Source of the DNA: Martensiomyces pterosporus | Taxonomy: Eukaryota; Kickxellomycota; Kickxellomycetes; Kickxellales; Kickxellaceae | Direction of reading: 5' to 3' | Assembly: GCA_025201845.1 (NCBI GenBank) | Contig: MU604031.1 | Span: 1-60,071 of the forward strand | Length of the DNA: 60,071 nucleotides | Shown: positions 52,993-60,071 of the stretch, in pieces | How positions within the stretch are numbered: position 1 is the first letter of the stretch | Layout: each line of letters begins with the position of its first letter | The notes under the pieces: model-generated | The model's database searches: none | What the model saw: only the letters and a program-made list of their open reading frames with translations | Told to the model about the DNA's origin: nothing | Position numbers and translations under genes: made by a program

Positions 52993-55900
52993 ATCATTGC
53001 TGCACTACAGATCGCAGACACTAACGTCGGAGCCGCAGTCTACGACACTGCAATCCAGCAGCTGTCTATAGTTGACGCCAGGGCAGGACCCACTGCTCTG
53101 AAGAGCTCCCTGCATGCGTGTAAGCGTCATCAAGCCTGGTTGTGCACCAGATGTGGCAATGGTTTGCATCCACCCATCACCTGGCCGCAGATACTCACCA
53201 ACCCTGGTCTTCCTGGCTCCTGGTGCTGCTGGTCATTTGTGTAGTTATCCAGCAGGCTCGGCCTGATGTGATTTTGCGCCCAAACGGCACCAGCGACAGC
53301 GCCATTGACTGCATGCTACTCGACATGTGTAAGCTTGCAAGCAGGAGTGCATCTTTCGGACCCCCTAGCGGCGTTAGATGTATGCTACTTGGAAACACTT
53401 TTCTAAATGTGCTCTTATTGCTTGCCTGGTGGTTAGATTCGTCGCAGCACCAAATTCAAGGCGTTCAGCCTGTGGAAAGAGATGGATTCGAGTACGCGGT
53501 TGGCGAGAAGAGGCTGCAAGGTGCTGTTGATCTGGTCCTTGGCTCACACAGCCAAGCACATGTGGACTCTGGCATAGATCGCGCATTTATGCAAGCAAGC
53601 AAGCTCTCGGTAGCTATCATCCAGCATTCAGCCCATGCTGTTCAGCCGACTCTTGCTCTGCTTGACGCTGAACATTTGATTCGAATGTTAAAATGCACCT
53701 GTGGATAGGTCGGCTGCGTGGGTGCCCTGCTCGGGCATCTGCAGACAAAGTACGATGGAGGATTGCCGCTTGCATACATCCGCATTAGCAAGCTGCAAGT
53801 GTCGCTTTCTGTATCCATGCAGCTGCTGCCATGCCTGCGTCTCACTTCTTGCATGCACTGTCACATTTGGCTGATGCGGCGGCTTCCCTTCGGTGCCTGT
53901 GTGTTCTGTAGAAAGAGCTTCATGATGGTCAGTCGCGACGTGCTGAAGTACGTAGAGCAGATGCGTCTGGCGTGCAACAGCCCACCTACTTTGGTTTGCT
54001 GCTGACAACGATGCGCAACAGCGCTTTCTCTTGATAGCTCGCTGCTTATTATTGAGGACGACAGGCACCCGAATATGCACACGCAGGCAAAGTCAAAGGA
54101 GGGAATGTCGCTCTTTAGTAAGTGGAGCAGCCACTCAGCCCACAGCTGCTGCAGCCATGCATTTTTTGTGGCTCCTTCCACACTAAGCTAGATGTGCCCA
54201 GAATGCGTTTCTTAGAGCTGCTCGACAGAACAAAGAGCGCTGGCGGCAGGGAAATGCTCAAGCAGTGGGTGACATGCCCTCTTCAGAACCTCAGCGAGAT
54301 CAACGAGCGACTTGAAGCCGTCTCCTTTCTGGTCTCCCCTACGCGCAGCGACGCTGTAAATGCAATGCGACAGGCTTTATGCAAGATAAAGTCCATTCGA
54401 GCCATCTGCAGCCGTGTGCAGACAGAGCTACTAGCTGCAGATCTCGAGCATCTGGCCCAGCTTGCATATGCCGTCGTGAAGCTTTACCACATCGTCTCAT
54501 CGCTGGGTCCCGCACCAGCACTCTTGCGGGAGGTAAATAATGAAAGAAGCGGCCGTGGAGTGCTGGGGTATAAGGAGAAGCTACAGTACATGGTGGGTTG
54601 GGCCCCGCTTTGTCTTGCGCAGCTGTATCTGTAGTTTCTATCCGTGGACCACCAGAGCTTTGGTTTGCTCAGCAGCCTTATCATCGACACTGTTGATTTC
54701 GACACCAGCAGGCAAGAAGAAAGAGTTGTCGTTGCTTCTGGCGTTAGCGAGAAAGTAGACCACCTGCGCGGAAAATTTGAGAGCCTGCTCCACATCCTCG
54801 TAAGCACTAGGTGTTCGTCAGAAACGTGTGTTCACTGATAACAAGCCGGTATCTGGCCAGCACACTAAGCGCATCACAGCCGTTATAGACCCAAGCAAGC
54901 TACGACATGGAGCAGGCAGTGGGGGTTGCTGTAGTTGCTGTGTATTTCCCTCAGCTTGGATTTCTGACATCCATCGACATTGCGCATTTGGGCAACCCAG
55001 CAGTCAGTAGCAGGGTCGCTGGCTGGACATTAAAGGTTGGTCGGGCCTTCTATTCACACTCTCTATTGCGCCTTCTGCTCCATGCAGCATAGATATTGCT
55101 CATGCACAGTCTCTTGAATGCGCCTTAATTGCCATCCAGTTTCAAACCGACAAGCAAAATTATTACAAGAACGAAATTACCCAGGGTAAGCACCACAGCA
55201 ACAGCATCTCTATGAGTGGCACATGCGTTGGCTATACGCGTCGGCTGGCCTTTTCATATCGTAAACAAGCTCCCCTTGCAAAATATAGCACTTGACAGGT
55301 CCCCTGGAGACATTTTCAGCCTTGTTGTCGGTAAGCTCATCGCGATGCCCAACCACACGCATGCAGTACATGCATTGGCCTGCAGTGTCTTATTAGCAGC
55401 ACTGACGTGTTGTTCGTGCAGTAGATGCCGAAGCAGAGGTTTGCCTCGAGCTGCAGCACAAGGTGTGCTGCCATGTCCAAGAGATTGCGCACGCAGTCGA
55501 CTTGGCATCCCAAATCGACTGGTATGTACATGTTATGCAGCAGCAGAGCCATGCAACTTTGTGCGACGCGTAGCAAGAGCTGGTATTAACTGCACGTAAG
55601 GCTGCTTGCTAGTCTGCAGTCCCTAGCCACAGCTGCGAAATCGAATGGATACCAAGTGCCCCGGTTTAACGAGGAAGGGTGTATTCACATTTGCCAGGGG
55701 CGCCACCCTGTGCTGGAGTCCATTGCCAGTGCCACGCCGTTTATACCAAATGATGTGCATCTGGCTGGCCATACGTGCACGCACAGCAACACACCCCAGA
55801 GAAAAACCACAAAGGCCATCGTGCTGCTGGGGCCTAACGCTTCAGGAAAGACCATACTCCTGAAACAAACGGCGCTGATCGTGCACATGGCGCATATTGG

Positions 55901-56588
55901 GTGCCCCGTGCCGGCAGCAAGCGCGACTATCGGGCTAGTCGACAGGATATTTGTCACAGGCAAGGCCTCAGAGTCGCTGGCCCAAAAGACGAGCGCACTC
56001 AGCGCTGATCTACGCCTTGTGTCGTCAATGCTGAGCGAATCGACATCTCGCTCGCTCGTTCTCCTCGATGAGTTCGGCCGCGGTACAAATCCCATTGATG
56101 GCGTGAGCCTGCTCTGCGGTGTCTTAGCGTCGCTTATCCAGCGCATGGACAGCCAGCCAGCATTCATAGCTGCCACTCATTTCCACGGTAAGAGATGCGC
56201 GTAGTAGCCATCAGCCATCAAGCAGCACACCTTTGCATTAGGTGCACTTCATTAATTCTAATCCCCAAGCTGCACGAGACACCACGCTGAATGGTAGAGA
56301 TACGGTCGCTGCACTGCATTCAGCGTCTTTGGCAAGGTATCCAGCTCAAGGCGATGGGGTTTAGGGAGGCTGGCAGCAGGATCGTGTATCTATACAAGTA
56401 AGCAGGCACGGCTAAGCAAGGGGAGCCAGGCAGATAACGTAGGGCTGAATTGCTGAAAGCGCAAGTGATTCGACCTTTGTAGGATCACGGACAAAACCGC
56501 TCCTTGCTCACACGCGATCATGTGTGCTGGCAGTGCTGGCATCCCAGGTGCAATTCTGAGGCGTGCACAACAGCTCGCCCAGCTCTAG
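52993..56588 (+). CDS. msh5: MutS homologue Msh5, meiotic crossover factor
   Basis: Msh5 pairs with Msh4 as a clamp that stabilises meiotic recombination intermediates. The gene is cut by many short introns. Exons I can place include 52993-53119 (YDTAIQQLSIVDA), 53245-53328 (QQARPDVILRP), 53437-53520 (FEYAVGEKRLQ), 54216-54532 (LLDRTKSAGGREMLKQWV), one ending 54799 (VDFDTSRQEERVVVASGV), one near 54907-55035 (VYFPQLGFL), one near 55630-56187 and 56483-56588 (end). The ATPase has Walker A GPNASGKT, HMAHIGCPVPA, and Walker B LVLLDEFGRGTNP, ending in ATHFH. The final exon reads CAGSAGIPGAILRRAQQLAQL then stop. The start exon is not fixed and the junction after ATHFH does not resolve. No mismatch-recognition domain is seen at the N-terminus, which fits Msh5. 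Confidence 0.87.
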
Positions 56589-56661
56589 CAGCTTCTCTAC
56601 GGCCAAATATGGAAATAAACAGCACACTGGAATTTATCTATATGGATACAGGAATGCCGGC

Positions 56662-59091
56662 TTATCCTACATGGAAAAGAACTTGCTTTCCCTTGCTGCT
56701 GCGCGAGGGCTTGTTTTGTGACTTCTTTCCAGAGCTGCTAGTGGTCTGAGACAAAGACCCAGCCCATGCGGATGGGCTGCCCGAGCTGACTGGCTCAAAC
56801 CTTCTTTTGGCAGGCGCCGAGGGAGGCAGGTCGGGGAAATCTGACTTGCTTCCTTGAGAGGCTGGTCTGGCTGGAGCAGACAAGGCAATCGACTGGTTGA
56901 CCTTGCCGCTGTAAGACTGCTGTCTACCGCTGCTGCTGTTGGAGCGCGAGCCAATGTTGTTGTGCAGCGATGCCGCCGAGCTCAGCGACGCCGTGCTAGA
57001 ACTGGACCCCAAGGAGGGGAAGCCTGGCATGGCCAGCGACGCCGACGACGATGATTTTCTGATATCTGGCGCCAGCAGGGACGACGCTGACCTTGAGGGA
57101 GAAGCAGTGGTCTTTTGAGACGCCCACCCGCCGTGGCTCGTGCTGCTGGCCGACTGCTTAATGACCAGGACGCGTGCCGAGCCGCCCGATGATGTGCCAG
57201 CTTTTTTGCTCGATCCAGTCAGGGGGGTCAGCGCGGGGAACTGCTGCTGCTTGATCCGGTGCTCGCTCAGGGCCTTGAGCAGGCTGTCTGTCTGCTTGCT
57301 GTCGGGAAGCAGGCTTGCCACGGACTTCACGGTCTTCTGGATCATCTCCTTTGCATTCTTGCCAGGGACAGTGAGAAACAGGAGCCAGCAGTTTTGGACA
57401 TAGTCTGCCGCAGATACCTGCCCATCCTTGTACTGCGTAGTCAGCTGGCGGAATCGAGCGACGGGCTGCTCTCGGTGGCTCAAATAGGCGGAAACGCGCT
57501 GAAGGAGCTCCTGGTGGGAGGCAAGCGTCTCCTTGCTGACTTGTTGCTGCTGCTGGGTCCTAGAGCTGGTCGGCGGTGTGCTAGCCCTGCTGTCGGACAG
57601 CCGCCCGAAACTGGTGGGCGCCCGATCGCGCACGGGTCCACGCAAAGATCCCGCCTCCATGTGGCTGGGTGTCTGCAAGTTCGACTCAGACCCCAGAGTG
57701 GGCCACAGGGACTCTGGCTCAGGCTCAGGGGAGGATGGCTCTGCAGAGGACGGCTCATCGATCTGCATGGCACCAAGGCGTGCTGACAAATGCGAGTCTT
57801 CGTTAGACACATGTCCAAATCCTGCTGGACGCCGGCGTCCCGCAATACTGACACCAGTGTCATCAGGCTCATTGACAGTCATCGTGCTGGGTCTTCGAGT
57901 CGAGGCTGCGGGCTTGTGTCTGCTGCTGGTGCTGCTCGTGCCACCACCACTGCTCATGCTGCTGCTTCCCCCGCGGTTCGTCGAGTACTGGAAGTTGAGG
58001 TTAACCTGCCTGGCTTCCCTCTTGGCTCTCTGCCCAACAATAGAGCTGCCATGTGTCTCCAGCTCGTGGCCTTGGAGGTCGATGTCGTCCTCAAACACGA
58101 CGAATTTCTTCTCAAGGCAGGACGCGTGCCTGCAAGGGAAATGGTCGCTGTTGAAGTGCTCCTCGAGGGACTGGTAGTTTGCAAAGTACACCTGTCTACC
58201 AGTGTCGCTGCGGACGCAGATGAAACACTGCTCGTGCTTCTTTCGGCAGTGGTCAAAGAGCTGGTCGTTATCGTAGAAGGAGGTTCGGCAGAATTCGCAC
58301 TCTGGGTGCCCGGGAAACCCAGTGCTGTCTCCACGCGAGTAATGCGTGCGCAGCTGCGATTTTGTGAATAGCTTGTGCTCGTGAGCAAACGATTTTTTGT
58401 TTTTCAAGCACAGGTCGCAGAACATCAGCGAATGCTCGCTGCGCACGTGTTCCTTCAGCCCCTTCCACCCCTCGTAGTCGACATAGCGGCACTTGCGCTG
58501 GGGGCAGTTGAATTGCAGGGCATACATGGTCGCATCGTAGGCCTCTTTGCAGTCAAAGTCGATGCCCAGATTCTTGTCGTGGTGCTGGAACGATTGCTTT
58601 GAGAGCTCGGCATACGACGCTTCAGCGTCGCGTGTGTAGATAACCCTTTCGATATCTGTCTTGCAGTATGGACATGCCTTGGACTTGAACAGCGCCCGTA
58701 GCCGGAGGTTGCAGAGGTGGCATGTTCGGTGGTCACACTCGCCTACTGCATAAAACACGACTGGATCAGCGCATATGAAGCAGATATCCTCGTCGTCGCT
58801 GTCGTCGTCGCCGCTGTCATTGCTGGCTCCATTGCTCTCGTTCTTCTTGGCAGAGGTCCCGCCAGACGTACCGTTGCGCAATGGCTCTTTGCCCTTGCTC
58901 TTGCCAGCTCGGCCGCGGCCTGATTTCCGGCCCTTTGCTCCTGCTGAATCGCTAGCAGCTGCGCTTGGTTTGCTACTGCGGCCACGGTGCTGTGGTTTGT
59001 TTCCTGCGGCCGGCTGCCTGTCATGGCCAGAATCGGGCGTGGCTCCCTTGGGGCTGACGGGTTTCGCTTCTGCTGGTTCGGGGGTGGACAT
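56662..59091 (-). CDS. Hel2/ZNF598-type E3 ubiquitin ligase
   Basis: Hel2/ZNF598 senses collided ribosomes and ubiquitinates small-subunit proteins to start ribosome-associated quality control. Single exon, 809 residues. A basic, Ser/Lys/Gly-rich leader and an acidic run precede a RING domain at about residues 104-147 (CFICADPVVFYAVGECDHRTC, then CNLRLR and CPYCKTD). C2H2-like fingers follow (CRYVDYEGWKGLKEHVRSEH, CDLCLKNKKSF, CEFCRTSFYDNDQLFDHCRK), as does CFICVRSDTGRQVYFANY. This RING-plus-fingers order is specific for the family. The second half is Ser/Thr/Pro-rich with a helical segment (LLQRVSAYLSHREQPVARFR) and ends in a basic tail. Only 73 bases separate its stop from that of the convergent msh5. 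Confidence 0.94.
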   Translation of the reverse strand: MSTPEPAEAKPVSPKGATPDSGHDRQPAAGNKPQHRGRSSKPSAAASDSAGAKGRKSGRGRAGKSKGKEPLRNGTSGGTSAKKNESNGASNDSGDDDSDDEDICFICADPVVFYAVGECDHRTCHLCNLRLRALFKSKACPYCKTDIERVIYTRDAEASYAELSKQSFQHHDKNLGIDFDCKEAYDATMYALQFNCPQRKCRYVDYEGWKGLKEHVRSEHSLMFCDLCLKNKKSFAHEHKLFTKSQLRTHYSRGDSTGFPGHPECEFCRTSFYDNDQLFDHCRKKHEQCFICVRSDTGRQVYFANYQSLEEHFNSDHFPCRHASCLEKKFVVFEDDIDLQGHELETHGSSIVGQRAKREARQVNLNFQYSTNRGGSSSMSSGGGTSSTSSRHKPAASTRRPSTMTVNEPDDTGVSIAGRRRPAGFGHVSNEDSHLSARLGAMQIDEPSSAEPSSPEPEPESLWPTLGSESNLQTPSHMEAGSLRGPVRDRAPTSFGRLSDSRASTPPTSSRTQQQQQVSKETLASHQELLQRVSAYLSHREQPVARFRQLTTQYKDGQVSAADYVQNCWLLFLTVPGKNAKEMIQKTVKSVASLLPDSKQTDSLLKALSEHRIKQQQFPALTPLTGSSKKAGTSSGGSARVLVIKQSASSTSHGGWASQKTTASPSRSASSLLAPDIRKSSSSASLAMPGFPSLGSSSSTASLSSAASLHNNIGSRSNSSSGRQQSYSGKVNQSIALSAPARPASQGSKSDFPDLPPSAPAKRRFEPVSSGSPSAWAGSLSQTTSSSGKKSQNKPSRSSKGKQVLFHVG

Positions 59092-59667
59092 GGCGAGGTC
59101 TAATGGTTTGGTGTTCGTTTTGCTGGTCCTTGAGTGTCTAGCGCGTGCTGATCGGTGGATAGTGCTGCTGCGAACGCTGGGTCGCTCTGGTCTGGGGCTG
59201 CGGTTGCTGCTGAAACGGTAGTTTGCTGCTGTTGAAACACGTGGCAGGCGAATGGGATTAGCTTTTGGCAGACTTCGCCTAGCAAGGACTCTGGAATTAA
59301 ATCGAGGTTGTAACTGAAGTTGAGGAAAAGGAGCCCGCTGCCAGGGAGCGCTGCCTCAGAAATAGCTGTCTGCCACCCCCTGCACGGCCGCTGTTTTTTG
59401 CTAAACCCTGGCCGCTGCCTTGCCCTCAACTTCGAGTTGGGGCAAGCCGGCGAGCCGCCGGACCGCACGAGCCGCAGCGGCTGCGAGCCACTGGCCAGAA
59501 GCCACGGCTCTTATCAGCACACCAGAAGCGCAGACAGAAATTTTGTTATCGCGGCAAACGGGGTACGCCTTTAAAGCCATCGACGGAGCTGCCGTCCCGC
59601 GCTTCCCCATCTTCCTTCTGTGCTGTCTTTTTTCGTAGAGAAAACTTTTAGAAGAGTTGCGGATATA
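59092..59667. promoter_or_regulatory. divergent promoter region hel2 / ADP-ATP carrier
   Basis: 576 bases between opposed starts, holding both promoters. TTTTTTCGTAG at about 59628-59638 resembles the end of a 5'-leader intron of the carrier gene. A leftward frame without an ATG start (59468-59100) is not considered a gene. Confidence 0.45.
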
Positions 59668-59897
59668 ATGGCTGACTCCAAGAGCACTAACAACCAGGCC
59701 ATTGCCTTCCTTGCCGACTTGGCTGCCGGTGGTGTCTCCGCCGGTGTGTCCAAGACCATCGTTGCCCCCATCGAGCGTGTCAAGCTCCTCCTCCAGGTCC
59801 AGGCCTCGTCTGACCAGATTACCGCTGACAAGCGCTACAAGGGTATCGTGGATGCCTTCCGCCGCATCCCCTCCGAGCAGGGCTTTGGCTCCTTCTG
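59668..59897 (+). CDS. ADP/ATP carrier, first exon (partial)
   Basis: Mitochondrial inner-membrane carriers of this type exchange matrix ATP for cytosolic ADP. The exon encodes 76 residues plus two bases of a Trp codon, then a GTAAGT donor; the rest lies beyond the window. [20 protein letters not shown] is transmembrane helix 1, running into the carrier signature [12 protein letters not shown], and then [22 protein letters not shown], typical of AAC proteins rather than other mitochondrial carriers. Codons end almost always in C or G, as in kap95, indicating high expression. Confidence 0.93.
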
Positions 59898-60071
59898 GTA
59901 AGTGCACGCACAGCGAGGACGTGCTTTCTGTGCGCGGGGCGTTTCTGAGATTCAGCCGGAGCTGTCTGGATTCGAATGAGCGCTGTGTGCACGGCCTGTC
60001 TGAGCATGCAGGCCAGCGAGGTGCCTGTGTGCTCTGTCTGTGTACTCGAGCTGCTGCATACGCGCAAACAC

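Noticed and set aside
59100..59468. 122-codon leftward open frame just upstream of hel2
   Set aside because: It lacks an ATG start, shows no domain and ends only 8 bases before the hel2 start; more likely leader or promoter sequence.
1..60071. tRNA and rRNA genes, transposons
   Set aside because: By eye I found no T-loop/B-box with a matching acceptor stem, no terminal repeats and no transposase or reverse-transcriptase motifs. A tRNAscan or repeat search could still find short or degenerate ones.

Overview
This window is nuclear DNA of a fungus. Genes are intron-bearing and densely packed on both strands. Introns are mostly about 100-300 bases (one of about 650 in the velvet gene) and start GTAAGT/GTAAGC. 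They nearly always end in TAG, most often TGTAG. The gene set is typically fungal (velvet factor, TEA/AbaA-type regulator, CRT10-like protein, Pan3, Mgs1). It also includes families that ascomycete yeasts lack: a CYRI/FAM49 Rac1-interactor, methylmalonyl-CoA epimerase, a SAMHD1-type HD hydrolase and NEDD1. That mix suggests an early-diverging (zygomycete-grade) fungus. The lineage is my inference and no species is claimed. I see no transposon, CRISPR array, rRNA, confident tRNA or plasmid/phage signature.

Layout, left to right. 0-7 kb: velvet-domain regulator (-) with a long repeat-rich upstream region, then CYRI (-). 7-15 kb: CRT10-like WD40 protein (+), Aurora kinase (-), ZFAND1/Cuz1-type AN1 zinc finger protein (-), intracellular LysM protein (-), methylmalonyl-CoA epimerase (-). 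15-21.5 kb: NEDD1 (-) divergent from Mgs1/WRNIP1 (+), then an unrecognised 509-residue protein (-). 21.8-34.9 kb: the giant Tra1/TRRAP gene (-), almost all in one 12.6-kb exon. 35.4-40.8 kb: Pan3 (+) and importin-beta Kap95 (+). 41-48.4 kb: CLASP (-) and a TEA-domain transcription factor (-). 49.9-56.6 kb: Sec62 (+), SAMHD1-like (-), intron-rich Msh5 (+). 56.7-60 kb: Hel2/ZNF598 (-) and the first exon of an ADP/ATP carrier (+) cut by the window end.

Most genes are conserved housekeeping functions: chromatin/transcription (Tra1), mRNA decay (Pan3), nuclear import (Kap95), ER translocation (Sec62), ribosome quality control (Hel2), replication stress (Mgs1), meiotic crossing-over (Msh5) and mitochondrial transport (AAC). 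Three microtubule/spindle genes (Aurora, NEDD1, CLASP) and two developmental regulators (velvet, TEA) share the window, but they are not adjacent and nothing shows co-regulation. I found no convincing undescribed system. The most notable points are the CYRI gene with its Rac-binding arginine pair and myristoylation signal, Pan3 without its usual N-terminal zinc finger, the TAG/TGTAG acceptor habit, the unrecognised protein at 19959-21488, and an unresolved splice junction in msh5. Exon joins were worked out by hand from reading phase, splice consensus and family conservation, not from transcripts.
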